Source: Elmis aenea (Eukaryota; Arthropoda; Insecta; Coleoptera; Elmidae). From it: a DNA stretch of 64,000 nt. The position numbers and the translations under genes are program-made. Positions 35,472 to 46,800 of the stretch are shown here, one piece after another (position 1 is the stretch's first letter; each line of letters opens with the position of its first letter). The stretch is taken from NCBI GenBank assembly GCA_947652605.1, contig OX393576.1, positions 16,890,575 to 16,954,574 of the forward strand. The letters run 5' to 3'. Below the pieces are notes generated by a model, which was not told the origin of the DNA, did not search any database, and saw nothing but the letters and a program-made list of their open reading frames with translations.

Positions 35472-36130
35472 CAGGGTGCGCCATATAATAAGTGGTGCAC
35501 TATAGGGATCTCGCAAACGGTAGCAGATACAAGGTCAGATAAATTGGACAAAGTTAACCTATTTTAGAGAACTACCCAGCAATATTTTCATTTTTTGAAA
35601 AAGATTTCGTGTGGCAATCTATATAGAAACGAAAATGAAATTAAAATCTTTTTAAATTTTACATATATCTGTTGCAGTTGTTAACAAAAAAAAATTATTA
35701 AGGAAAAAGTTGTAGACACCTTTACAAACTAAAATAACAACATCCACTTGTTTAAACATAGTTCGAACTCTGCACTTTTTTGAACGAATCCATTAAAAAA
35801 CAAATTTTTTCTCTGTTTAAAATTATTTAGGTTCCTATATTTTTGTCATTTATTTCGGAATGTGAATTATGTTTAAACAAATGAATGCTGTTATTACGTA
35901 GTTTATGTGTCTACAACTTTTGCCTATGTAACTTTTTTCAATGAGCAAATGCAACGCACATTAAAGATTTAAAAAAATACAACTTTTAGTGTTTCGTCTG
36001 TATCTAGTTTACCAGGAATGCAAAAAAATGAAAGTGTCGCTGAGTACATCTCTAAAATCATCATTTCATTTTTTCTAGTTTAACCAACTTTATATCTCTT
36101 ACCGTTTACATGATTTCTTTTATTGTATCC
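35472..36130. mobile_element. CAGGGTG-type palindrome, family E copy 2, right end lost
   Basis: The left end is CAGGGTGCGCCATATAATAA, the TCTCG box lies at 35,509, followed by CAAACGGTAGCAGATACAAG. The right arm mirrors the subterminal part as TATATCTCTTACCGTTTACA (36,090-36,110) and then decays into TGATTTCTTTTATTG without a CACCCTG end. The arms also share a GAAAATGAAATTAAAATC-like interior in mirror order. Confidence 0.7.
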
Positions 36131-36425
36131 CGGCCTCGGTAAAAAATATAACTAACTTTTTTTTTTATGTTTAATAGGCCAGTTCAACATATTTCATGTT
36201 ATGCATAGCTGGGTTCATATAACTAACTATAATAGTTACAAATTATATTAAGTGGGAGAAATTATTCCTGTTTGAGAGGGCTACGACAAGATTATTTCAA
36301 AAATATATACATAAGTATTATTGCACTCTATATTTACGAAAAAGACAAAATAAGAAAGGTTTTTTAAATTTTAATTATCTCGATTGTAATAATAGCTATA
36401 TGTAAATACGAAAAAATTTAGTATA

Positions 36426-36912
36426 CAGCGTCATTCAAAAAGTCTGCAACAAATGAAAATAAAAAATTATTATCAACTTTTCAGAAAAAATTTTTCTTGG
36501 TAAATGGTCTAGTCTAGAACTAATTTTAAGATGATAAAAAGTTCAATAAAAAGTCATGGGACACTAGATTTTAGCGACTTTTGAAATATTTGCAAGAGAA
36601 TAGTGCTTAAAATTTCTTAATAAATATTAATTGTAATTTGACCATCAAAATTTAAATTTAACCTTAATTTTAGGTTTCAAACGACTTTCCCATAAAAAAA
36701 ATTGTATCTCTTCAAATAAGGGCACTTTACTCTTGCGAATATTTCAAAAATCTCTAAAATCTAGTGTCCTATGACTTTTTATTGAACAGTTTTTCATCTT
36801 ATTATTAGTTTTGACCATGCACCATGCACCAACTTTAATTAAAAAGAAAATTTTCTGAGAAATCATTAATAAAAAACTTGTCCATTTGTTGCAGATTTTT
36901 TGAATGACGCTG
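36426..36912. mobile_element. CAGCGTC-ended palindromic element (487 bp)
   Basis: CAGCGTCATTCAAAAAGTCT then GCAACAAATG on the left is mirrored exactly by GCAGATTTTTTGAATGACGC plus TG on the right, both next to TATA. Arms then carry AAGTCATGGGACACTAGATT mirrored by CTAGTGTCCTATGACTTTTT. The ends are related to CAGGGTG but the subterminal TCTCG box is absent, so this is a distinct family. A truncated relative is at 44,405. Confidence 0.85.
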
Positions 36913-38015
36913 TATAAGTATAGCTTCCATTTGTTAGGAATTATATATTAAGTTCCTTAATTGTATTAAATAATTTTAGTTTGTTTTATGCTAAAGTATA
37001 ACAAAAAATTAAATAACATGATATAATTTTCGTAATGTTATTTTGCATTAAAGTGGTACTAATTGCAGAATGCAAGCAGGGCCCAATAGACTAAAAAGAC
37101 AGATGTCTGTGGTCCGTAGTCCACTTTTAAAATTATTTTTCGGTTGAATTTGCAAACTCCCAAACGTAAAATTTTGTCTAGAGCCCTTTAAATGTTCAAT
37201 TCGCCACTAAATACAAGAGAGCCAGTCAGAACTATTTCTTAGTTTACTTATATAAAATTTACCACTAAATATTTAACGTCGCGATGCTTTTTTTTTAAGG
37301 CAAGCTGACCTAACACGTATTAAAAAGATTTTAATTTATTGTTAGATTAAAATAATTTTGCTTTTATTGTGATTTGACAAGTAGTTTTATTACGTGCATA
37401 AAGAGCATCTGCCTGCAAAAAAAATATTACGAGTTTTGCAGTATCTACTGTAGATTATTTATTTTTCTTTGCAGCATTAAAGAAAAATGGAGGTGGTCTT
37501 CGATTATAAACAACTCTCGTTAGTCTAATTAATTTTATAACATATTTAATAAATAAGAAGTGGTCAATAATCAGTGTGTCCATTTAAATACATGTTAAGA
37601 CGCCATAAAATAATTAATTTTATGCAGTAACTAAAGTATAATTGCGTAGCCAATTTTGAGGTAAAATTTATGTTGAACGTATTGCAATTGGCAGCGAATG
37701 TCGTTAAAAGTTGAGAACTTCCTATAGACTGTGTGAGTGAGTAGGTAGTAGGTAATGAGCTATATCCGGTAATAGCCGTGAGTAATTATTATTGGATCGT
37801 TCTATTAGTCCATACCTATTTTGTATATTATATTGGGTGTTGCAATAAGTTAAGCTTGAATGCAAAATCATTTCATAAAGCTAATAAAAAAATTAATTAA
37901 CATGGTCAAGAGTTAGAAAAAACAGCTCCTTGTTAATATTAAAAAACAAATTGTTTAATAGTTCATTCGACAATAAATATAAATTTTAATAAAAACACTT
38001 TATAGAATTATTGTA
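36913..38015. other. AT-rich non-coding DNA, nothing recognised
   Basis: GGGTGTTGCAATAAGTTAAG at 37,834 could be a lone eroded element end but has no partner. No other structure is visible. Confidence 0.4.
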
Positions 38016-38571
38016 CAGGGTGGTCCAAATTGGATGGGATTACATGGGTATCTCGCTTAAATATTTAAGATAGAGAAACGGTTAAATTACCAAAAATGTG
38101 CAGTTCTTTAAGACAACCTCAGAACCGTTTTCAAAAATATTCTGTCATTTCCAGTTTTTGAGTTAATAAAAAAAACGTGTTTTTTTGTCATATTAATAAT
38201 GTGTCATATCTCCGTCATTGTTGTAAATATCGACAAAAATCATGGAGATTATGTTTAGATATTTTTGTTTAATTCGATTACACTAAAGAAAAAAATTAAA
38301 GCTCGCCGTTGAAAAGTTGTGACACAAATTGCCTTTTTTTAAATGGAAGCTTTAGTTGGCTATGGCCTAATTAAATTTCTTATTTTTTTCTCATTCCAAA
38401 TATGTAAGGGTCAATGTATACCTATATTTTGAATAATACGCAAGTTACGAAGGTTTTTTAGTTTTTTTTTAAAGAAAAACAGTAGGCCCCGAAAAAAAAA
38501 ATTAAACTGTTTCTTTATCTTGAATATTAAGCGAGATACCCATGTAATGTGATCGAATTTGGACCACCCAG
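38016..38571. mobile_element. CAGGGTG-type palindromic element, family C copy 2 (deleted)
   Basis: The ends and arms match 16,634-17,851: CAGGGTGGTCCAAATTGGAT, box TCTCG at 38,051, then AAGATAGAGAAACGG; the right end is GATCGAATTTGGACCACCCAG with CGAGA at 38,532. The right half of the interior is missing: sequence passes from AGTAGGCCCCGAAAAAAAAA straight into AAACTGTTTCTTTATCTTG. At 556 bp it is under half the length of copy 1. Confidence 0.85.
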
Positions 38572-39413
38572 TACTATAAAACAAAAATAAAAGCACTTAA
38601 AGTAAAATTTGTTGAAACAAATTTTAATATTACAAAACAAAAAACTGAAAAAACGATGAAGCTGATGGGTGTTCCAAATAGACGAAACGTCTGATATAAA
38701 ATATATTTAATAGTGTAGCAAAAAGTTGCTTTGGAGAGCTTTTATTTATTTAACGTTTTTAACAATAAACAGTCCAATTGTTTTTATAATTTCCCTTAAT
38801 AACTTTTTAATTGCGTTTATTATGAAATTTGCTTTGAATAGTTTTATTCACCGATTCCTTTTTTTTCCGATTTATTCGACTTTGTATTCTTTATGTTAAG
38901 CGAAATCTTTACGCTGACTTTTGGATTATTTATACCCTGTATATTATAATCGACACTTTAAAAAAACATGCTGTTAATTACTAACACATAAACATATTTA
39001 TATATTTTCTGCAAATCTCAACTGAGTAGTTTCAGAGCTTTTAGTAAAAGCTACACAGTGGCATAAAAAGCTGGAGCATTACCGTGTTGTTCTGTTCGAG
39101 AATGAATTATAGCCTTCAGAAACATTAGCCCGAGGTTGTGAGTCCCGGTCCAAGCGGAGTGGACACGGCGGTTGGTATTACAACAGAGTGACCAAGGCAA
39201 TGTTTAGACCGATTAAACTAGCTGTAATACTTATTAACCCGATAAAAGAGTCGTCTTTTAGAACGCCTTTCGTAAAATATGCATTCATCTCCTAATCCGT
39301 TGCAGTACATTTTCATTTTATTATTTCATGAACGTTAGTAATATAATTGTGTTTCGTTTTTTTTTCAGAATAAATTTGCATAATATAGATCGGTTTAAAT
39401 TGTCTTGATATAT
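38572..39413. mobile_element. Spacer with a solo right end of a CAGGGTG-type element
   Basis: Read inward from 38,939 on the minus strand: CAGGGTATAAATAATCC, then TTCGCTTAACATA 35 bp in, in the position of the TCTCG box. A possible left end (GGGTGTTCCAAATAG, 38,669) does not pair well beyond GCAAAAAGTTGC/TTTGCTTTG. The rest, including a GC-richer patch at 39,125-39,200, shows nothing. Confidence 0.4.
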
Positions 39414-39669
39414 TAGCTTTTTTTCGATGCTCACCATTGCTATCTTGGAAACGGTAAGAGATACAAGGTCGGTTAAATTAGAGAAAAGTTGCACATTTTT
39501 ATGGCGATTAAGAATCTGAAAAGAAATCCTGGATATTTTGATTCGTTTCCGATTTATTACAAAAAAAACTGAAAAATGTGATTTTAGAGAAATATTATTA
39601 TCTTCCCTACCATTGACGCTATTTCATTTAAACTTGGTAACTTTATGTTTTTGACCGTCCTGGGTTTGA

Positions 39670-39677
39670 TGACGTCA
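39670..39677. promoter_or_regulatory. TGACGTCA (CRE-like) in left palindrome arm
   Basis: A perfect 8-bp cAMP-response-element-type palindrome; the mirror copy is at 40,650-40,657. Being self-complementary it appears in both arms automatically. Function is unproven. Confidence 0.3.
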
Positions 39678-40024
39678 ACAGAAATTTTCTAAGCCGGCTA
39701 GATTTCAAGTTGCGATAGTCAACTTTTTTATTTCTTATGGCCGCCATATTGAATTTTTACACTATCAGACAGACAAAAAAAATTAGCTTTTCAGATTACT
39801 AACCAACATACCATTTTTCTTTCAAAAAACTTGTTGAAATTTTAAAATTTGTGTAAATAATTCATAAAATCGAGAATGCTCTGAAAAACAATTGAAACTA
39901 TGATAAAAATAAAATCTACAGAACATTTTATTGGTCTAATGATAACGAATTTAAGATTGTTGGAAAAATATTTAGAAGATATGTAGGTGAATTGTCATTA
40001 TTAACAATGCAAAATCATCAGTAG

Positions 40025-40352
40025 TTTCAGCAAGAAGGAGCTGGTCCTCACAACGCCCGCATTGTAAAAGGATATCAATTTAGATGTACGCTTTCAAAAT
40101 TCTTGACTTGGTATTACGTTTGGTCCTGTTCATTGGCCTCCGCGATCGCCATGTTTAACGCCTATGGATTACTTTTACATTGATGTTGTTTATGCAACCC
40201 CAACGGAAAATATTGAACTACTTCGCCAAAAAATCAAAAATGCTTTCGACTCTATTTCGAGAAAAATTATCCTAAAGGCAGTGGACGAAATGAATTTGAG
40301 GACTAACCACTACATCATACATAACGGCGCGCACTTTAAACAATTTAAATAA
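40025..40352 (+). pseudogene. IS630/Tc1/mariner-type transposase relic inside a palindrome
   Basis: The first readable block, FQQEGAGPHNARIVKGYQ (40,025-40,078), corresponds to the QQDGAPPHNAR region around the second catalytic residue; here the usual Asp reads Glu. After a frame change, FGPVHWPPRSPCLTPMDYF precedes and overlaps the methionine at 40,164 and corresponds to the third catalytic motif (Asp of MDY). The frame then runs to a natural-looking C-terminus with NGAHFKQF and a stop at 40,350-40,352. A stop codon lies just before the first block, and the N-terminal DNA-binding region and first catalytic Asp are gone. The family assignment rests on these conserved motifs. It is inactive. 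Confidence 0.75.
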
Positions 40353-40918
40353 TTATTTATCTGCTGTTTTAAATTTATTGTCATTTCGTTATTTTACTAG
40401 ACCTATAAAATGTTGTGTCACTTTTATGTATATTATAATTTCAATTGTTTTTCAGAACACTCTCGATTTTATAGATTATTTATACAAATTTTTAACTTTC
40501 AACAAGTTTTTTGAAAGAAAAAGGGTTACCAATCTGAAAAGCTAATTTTTTTGTCTGTCTGATGGTGTAAAAATCCAATATGGCGGCCATAAGAAATAAA
40601 AAAGTTGACTATCGCAACTTGAAATCTAGAAGGCTTAGAAAATTTCTGTTGACGTCATCAAACCCAGGACGGTCAAAAACATAAAGTTACCAAGTTTAAA
40701 TGAAATAGCGTCAATGGTAGAGAAGATAATAATATTTTTCTAAAATCACATTTTTCAGTTTTTTTGTAATAAATCAAAAACTAATCAAAATATCCAGGAT
40801 TTCTTTTCAGATTCTTAATCGTTATAAAAATGTGCAACTTTTCTCTAATTTAACCGACCTTGTATCTCTTACCGTTTCCAAGATAGCAATGGTGAGCATC
40901 GAAAAAAGCACCACCCTG

Positions 40919-42074
40919 TATACTAATATACTTGTTATGTTACTTCATACCTTAACAATGAAATAGTCCCATTATAACTGATTGAAGGCCGTTTTCGCAC
41001 AAAATGTACAGTTCTCTGGCTCTATAAGAACAAATTGCGAACCTATGGGGGGTTCTGATCCCCCCTAACCTCCCTGCCTACGCCTCTATGTATGAGTATA
41101 AGCATGAACAAAACTTTTTAAGGCTTTATCAATACCTAATCTTTAAATTTCCCCAATACATTCTTTATACTACCTATGGCGAAAATAAAACTTTGGTATA
41201 GGACAGTTTGCTGTACACAAATATTGTTTAACAGTTTAAAAAGGACTAACTTTGTTGCCTTTTTATATGGAGCATTCTTTTGAACCAATAGTTCGATTCC
41301 CTTTTTTATTGTTTTATAAAATTTGTTTAAAATGGCGTGTAAAATATATGATAATTGTAAAGTTTTATTCTCTTATTAAACATAAAAAAAAGTTTCCGTC
41401 AGCAAATCTTGTTTAAATATCGCGGGCATTCTTTTTGTAAAGAATGTTTCCGACTGAGGCAGAAAAATTACAATGCAAATGTGCACTACATTCGTTTTAT
41501 CTGCATGAAATTTTTATTGTGTATATGCAATTTTTATGATATCCATAAAATTCTTAAGACATCATTAAGTTCTAGTGCAGCATAAAAATACAGTAGTCGA
41601 TTTTTTACAGTGTAAACACAAAGGTTTCCTGCAGTTCTGCGAAAAAAATTCCGAGTTTTTCAAGTATGTTTATCTTACTCATATCTGTGTAAAAATATGT
41701 GGTAACGATCTTGGAGCGTGTATTTCGCCTTTATTTATTCGTGTATTATAATTGTTTTAGAGTTTCATTTTAAAAACACGCCTAATATTATGAATAAAAT
41801 GCAACAATGGGATTAAACATTTAATTTTCACTTTTTGCATGTATAAATATCATTGCCAATGCAGGTGTAGTTGTGGTTTAAATTAGATCCTACTTATATA
41901 CTCAGAATTGCTTCTTATTCATGTAACATTGTAAGATACTTTGTGCGAAAATTTATTTAGTTAAGAAATAGACTTCCTTGAATGTCCGCGAAGAGTAGGT
42001 ACTGAACGTTCTATACTTTTTTGTGTAACTGTTTGAGCTTGTGTGTTTTTTTTTAATTGTAAAAGCTTTTCATA
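40919..42074. other. Spacer with a possible truncated hAT end
   Basis: 41,046-41,092 reads ATGGGGGGTTCTGATCCCCC and then CTCCCTGCCTACGCCTCT. This resembles the inner part and right end of common hAT repeats ending CTACGCCNCTG, but there is no left partner. The rest is AT-rich with no signal. Confidence 0.35.
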
Positions 42075-42138
42075 CAGAGTGTCCCAGAGAACATTGGCAC
42101 CCTAGAGTATTAAAGGAAAAAAACAACAAACCTTTTTA

Positions 42139-43100
42139 CCGGGTGATTCAGTTTGACTGTCGCACCCCTATAACTTTTAATTATTGAAAATAACCCCATC
42201 AAACCTTATATTTTTGGAAACGGCGACAAATTCTCTATTAAGTGATGTGCATTTGTTATCTCTACTATGACGTATGTTAAATCCGCGATAGGCAACTGTT
42301 TTCTTTTTTTAAATTACATGGTATACATTGTTTTGTTAATTCGGATAGAGAATTTAATTCTCAATCCGACCATGTATTAACAATGTATGCATACATAATA
42401 AAATGTTTGAGAAAAATCAGTTCAAAGTTTATTCAAATTATAGCAAACAGTCTATTTAACATAACAAAATAACGATCAAATCTTAAAAATTATACTATAA
42501 CTATCAATGGAAATGTATAAAAATTAATTTTGTAATAAAAATAAAAACAAATAATAAACGTTGTCATAAAAAATTGAACTTTAATGTATTCAAGCAGTTA
42601 CAAATAGAGGACAACTGTGTTTGGAAGCGGGGGGCGGTCACTTTGAATACATTAAAGTCTATTTTTTATGTCGACGTTTATTATTTGTTTTTATTTTTAT
42701 TAAAAATAAATTTTTAATATATTTTCATTGATACTTATGGTGTAATTTTTAAGATTTGATCGTTTTTTGTTATGTTAAATAGACCGTTTGCTATGATTTG
42801 AATAAACTTTCAACTAATTTTTCTCGAAAATTTTCTTATGTATGCATAATTTTTTAATACTTGATCGGATTCAGAATAAAATTCTCTATCCGAATAAACA
42901 AAATAATGTATACTTACCTACTATGTAATTTAAAAAAAAAACAGTTGCTTATCGCGGATTTGACATGCGCCATCGTATAGATATCAAATGCATATTACAT
43001 AATAGACAATTGGTCGCCGTTTCCAAGAATGTAAGGCTTGTTGGGGTTATATTCAATAATTAAAGTTATAGGGGTGCGACAGTCAAACTGAATCACCCCG
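42139..43100. mobile_element. CAGGGTG-type palindromic element (962 bp)
   Basis: CCGGGTGATTCAGTTTGACT then GTCGCACCCCTATAACTTT is mirrored by AGTTATAGGGGTGCGACAGT then CAAACTGAATCACCCCG, each next to TA. Further mirrored landmarks are CGGCGACAAATTC/GACAATTGGTCGCCG, and AATTCGGATAGAGAATTTAA on the left with its counterpart TAAAATTCTCTATCCGAATA on the right. The arms contain the ATTGAAAATAACCCCATCAA module also found in family C, although the ends differ and the TCTCG box is absent. Confidence 0.85.
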
Positions 43101-43154
43101 TATAATCAACTTTACTTACTTAATCCTTGATCTTTTTACTGTGACGTGTAGGAA

Positions 43155-43365
43155 CAAATTAGATGAGTTTTCATTTCTTGTACCTCGCCACGTCTTTTTA
43201 TTCTAACGTTCTTCCATGGCATCTCTCTCTCTTTCGTCTGCTGCTTTCTTTATGCCCTCATTTCATGTTCTTCTTGCTCTGCTTTTACTGTATTTTCTTT
43301 TTGTTCTTGTTTTACGTACCCTTTTTGTTAGTCTTTCGTCTGACATTCTTTGTATGTGTATTATC
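43155..43365 (-). pseudogene. RTE-like LINE ORF2 C-terminal relic
   Basis: The minus strand reads IHIQRMSDERLTKRV then KTRTKRKYSKSRARR, a stop, NEGIKKAADERERDAMEER, and another stop. This matches the conserved C-terminal pattern of RTE-type reverse transcriptase proteins in arthropods (GH-QRM-D-RL-KRV, a basic GRR-RGRP-like stretch, then GI--AM-ERG). The two stops and the lost GRP core show it is dead. The visible 77-codon plus frame with poly-Phe/Leu is only the complement of this purine-rich stretch. No 3' tail could be located. Confidence 0.6.
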
Positions 43366-43822
43366 ATGGAAGGATAACTTGCCTAAAATCACATAAAAAT
43401 ATATTAATAAACTTGTGTTTTAAAAGGGCGTTTTTTAATTGTTTTTCAAATTTTAAATAGCAAAAATACGCGTTTTTTTTTAAAACTTTAATTAGTAGAT
43501 TGGCTTCTCTTTTTAGTCATGTAAATATTATTAATACTTTTCATTGCATGAAAAAATCAGTAATCTGTTAATACAACCCTCTGCATAAGTGAAAGTTGAA
43601 TATAATAAACTACTTGGTTTAACTTAAAAAAGCAAAAAAGTTTTGCTTCCAGCTCTTATTTGGCTACATAATATTTTGTTATGGCCTACAAAAATACAGA
43701 ATTTGACTTTTTTTTTCGGTAAAATGTTCTGAAAAAAAATCAAAGGTGCCATTTAAAAAAATTAGTAAGATCTGTTTAAAATACCTATAATTTTTGAATA
43801 TATTGTTATCTGGAACACCCTG

Positions 43823-44404
43823 TACTGAAATGGTTTAAAAGTCAATTTGGTCTATTTAATAGTAAATCAAAGTTAAAAATTTCCGCACACCAAGTCGCTG
43901 ACACACCATGCTCATTCATTCAACTCTTTAAAAGACAACGCCGGCACCCTGAATTAAATTTACTTTTACAAAGTACGCCGAAATAAATTTACGTGCGGGG
44001 TATGTGAAATCACAGTTCTAACCAAATTAAAATCCATGTTTAATTAAAACCTACACTTTCCACTGGTAATCAATACCAAAGACATTTAAACGCGCGCCAA
44101 GCGCGCGTGAAGTGTCGAGTGAACTGCCATCTAGCATGCTATGTTCGTGGCACACTAGACTCCAACAATAAAAATACATCATTCGCCAAACACACCTGAC
44201 AAATGAAACACTGCATCTTTGATTTATAATGTCATAAATTTTTGTGTTATATATAAAATGTGATGGGAAAAAATGCATGCCTAAAATATGTGGTCAAAAA
44301 GTTAGTAAATGAAGATGATCTAATTAGACTTTTATAAAACTAGCTAATTATTTATAAATTATGAATAAATATCGTAATGTGACATAATAAAATAAGCGAT
44401 ATAC
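43823..44404. other. Spacer, nothing recognised
   Basis: Contains a GC hairpin-like CGCGCGCCAAGCGCGCG at about 44,090-44,106 within otherwise AT-rich DNA. The 75-codon minus frame over it has no recognisable domain. Confidence 0.4.
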
Positions 44405-44600
44405 AGTGTCATACAAAAACTGTGAAATGAATAGAACTTTATTGTAATTATTGATTTCTCAAAAAAAAAAAAAAAAATTAAAAGACTTTTACAAGAGCAA
44501 AGTGTGCTTATTTAAACATACATAAATGTTTTTTGGAAAGGCTTTTTGTTAAATATCATAATTAGGCGTAAAAATAAAATAAAGCTTCTAATGAAATGAA
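44405..44600. mobile_element. Truncated relative of the CAGCGTC-ended palindrome
   Basis: TATACAGTGTCATACAAAAA then CTGTGAAATGAATAGAAC resembles the left end of 36,426-36,912 (TATACAGCGTCATTCAAAAA then GTCTGCAACAAATG), and CAAGAGCAAAGTGTGC echoes its interior. No right terminus is present. Confidence 0.45.
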
Positions 44601-44792
44601 ATTGTTTTCGGTTTTTATGTCCGGTTCTATTTAATACACATTCGTGAACCCGGCCCTGCCCTGTGAGTAATTAACGAGATCGTTGGAATTAAGATGGAAT
44701 AATTAAGTGGTAAAACGGTTAGAGATAGATGATTACATAGAGATTGATCGATTTAGGAAGTGTATATAAATAACTCGCTGTGAAAAACAAAT

Positions 44793-45283
44793 TATGGTAT
44801 AGTATATTTTGTACACGAAACTTGGACCCTAACTCCAAAACAAAAACAAATAATACAGGTACAGGAAATAAGATTTCTGAGAAGAATAGAGGGATGTAGA
44901 CTGATCGATGAAATCAGTAACGAAAAAATTCGAAAAAATCTAGGAGTAACAGATATTAAGAAAAAGATGGAGACGAATCATCTTAATTGACATTTACTAC
45001 GCATGCCAGAAAGTAGATACGCGAAAATGGGATGGATACTGCAGCTAGAGGGAAAAAGAAATAGAGGAAGACCAAGAATGAAATGGGAAAAAGACGTGAG
45101 GCAGAGACTAGAAGAACTAACTAGAGTTAGCTGGAGAGATTTGCCACAATTAGCTCACGATAGGCAGGAGTGGAGAAACAGAAATAGAAAAGCATACCTC
45201 GACACCGAAAGGTACAAGAGGAACCGATTAAGAAGGAGAAGAGAAGATATTTTGTACACAAAAAAAATATTATTTTTTTGACA
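44793..45283 (+). pseudogene. RTE-like LINE ORF2 C-terminal relic
   Basis: From 44,793 the plus strand reads YGIVYFVHETWTLTPKQ, then QEIRFLRRIEGCR and IRKNLGVTDIKKKM before a stop near 44,990. After a frame change it continues HLLRMPESRYAKM, GKRNRGRPRMKWEKDV, and LAHDRQEWRNR, ending at 45,281-45,283. This is the order of motifs at the C-terminus of RTE-type LINE ORF2 (YG-E-W-L, F-RRI-G, H-LRMP, GRPR-RW, W--L--DR--WR). Endonuclease and reverse-transcriptase domains are missing, consistent with 5' truncation. The stop and frameshift make it a pseudogene. An AT-rich tail follows the stop. Confidence 0.8.
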
Positions 45284-46800
45284 GCTCAAGTTATCGTTTT
45301 CTTTTTTGAATTATGCTTTCGCATCATTATGAAAAAAATATGTCGTTTATATTATTTTTAAAATTAAATAATTTTTTCTACACATTTGCTTAATCTATTT
45401 AATTAAATATTTAATAGCATATTAATTATTCAATGACAATTTAATGTGTCAGAAGATAAATGCTGTCTCTAAACCTTTTAGTATATTCAAATGCTACGAT
45501 AATTTAATTATTTATTTCCAAGACTGTAATTTTTGATTATTTATGTTCAATTAATTATGGAAATATAACTTTCATTTAAATTTATAATTGTAAGGGCGTG
45601 TTTGGTGTTTGGTTTAACTAGATGCGTTTGTGACGAGATTTTTCGCAAGAAATATTTAAAAACTACAAATAATTTCATTTTACTATGGAAAAATTAAGAA
45701 TGTGACTCGTTTTCGAAAAGCAGTGTATGTAAATTGCTTCCTTTGCTGTCTTGTATCTTATTTTCGGATTGCCAAGCCACCTCTAATTTATTATTGCGGA
45801 GAAATAACTTCTTAAAATGCTTAGATGAAGTTCCTGCCAACATCTTGTTTATAGTTATTTATCATCAATTTATGGAAATGGTTTGCGACAGTTTATTGCT
45901 ATAACAAAACTTTTCCCTGCCAAAATGTCGTGTGCACTTACTTTATTATTAGTAGAAATATTTTTTCATTTAATGCCATAAAAGCCTTGTTAAATTAAAT
46001 TAGAAAAATACAGGTTTTATTATTTTACTGTTTTATTACACCATCTTCTGTTATCCTTGCTTATATGCATAAACTTGACTTCATCCCTTACCTTTTAAAA
46101 CAAAATAAACAGTTTAATATGGTAGAACAAAAGGCCAGCTATTTAAATAATAATAGCTTACTACTTCTTCGTATTATGTTGTAAAGGCTTGAATATGTAT
46201 TCTCTTAAATCTAAAATCTACTTAAGTTCTGTGTGCTTTGGAATTTTGCGATGGGTTTTTACTTTATTTAATCAATGATTGTGACTAATAAAAAGTTTTA
46301 CTAATTCGAGTTTCCTTCAACATTGTATGTAAATTTGTTTGCGAAAAACGCAAATCATATTGAGATTACTAGTTGTGGTTGACCGAGTAGCCGATCGATC
46401 TATTGCGAGATTATTTTTGATTTGTAATAAGTGTGTCTACTCGTGTGCGGTATTGACGTGCATATGTTTTTGTGTAGTGGCCACACTGACAACAAGCTTC
46501 AACAGTGAAGCATGACTATAAATTACTTTAGATCACAAATCCATGTTACTTGTTACCACGCTACCTCAAACACCAAATATGAAACTAAAATTAGTTGTTT
46601 TTTGCACAGTCCTCTAGACTCTAGACGTGGTCTTAAAAATTTTGTGTGATTTAAATTAAGTATGGAGTGCTTAAGAAATCTGTTTAAAAGCCTAACAAAA
46701 GACTGAATCGACTCAATGGAAATTTAGAAGTTGTAAGAAGTGAGAAGCTCTGACAAATATATACAGCAGTAATTTTGAAAAACAAATAAGTCATTAATAT
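45284..46800. other. AT-rich non-coding DNA, nothing recognised
   Basis: No repeat pair, coding signal or RNA gene is visible. Confidence 0.45.

Larger units (their letters stand above)
39414..40918. mobile_element. CAGGGTG-type palindrome carrying a transposase relic, family E
   Basis: A 1.5-kb fold-back. The right end is complete (CACCACCCTG next to TA). The left end has lost the last nine or so bases and starts at GCTTTTTTTCGATGC. Arms mirror each other through CTCACCATTGCTATCTTGG, AAACGGTAAGAGATACAAGG, CCAGGACGGTCAAAAAC/GTTTTTGACCGTCCTGGG, TGACGTCA and GGCCGCCATATTG. Between the arms lies a broken transposase gene (40,025-40,352). Uniquely in this window, a palindrome with this kind of end contains recognisable transposase coding sequence. 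Confidence 0.85.
42075..43822. mobile_element. Possible outer element with CAGAGTGT/ACACCCTG ends
   Basis: The left end CAGAGTGTCCCAGAGAACAT and the inverted right end CAGGGTGTTCCAGATAACAA are similar and both lie next to TA. They may bound one element into which the palindrome 42,139-43,100 inserted and which also holds LINE debris at 43,155-43,365. The arms do not pair beyond about 25 bp, so two unrelated ends are also possible. Confidence 0.4.

Noticed and set aside
43163..43396. 77-codon Phe/Leu-rich plus frame as a membrane protein
   Set aside because: The pyrimidine-rich strand is the complement of a LINE ORF2 relic that reads with conserved motifs on the minus strand.
44647..44662. 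GAACCCGGCCCTGCCCTG as a hAT right end
   Set aside because: It resembles a CAGGGCCGGGTTC terminus in reverse, but no left partner or flanking duplication was found.
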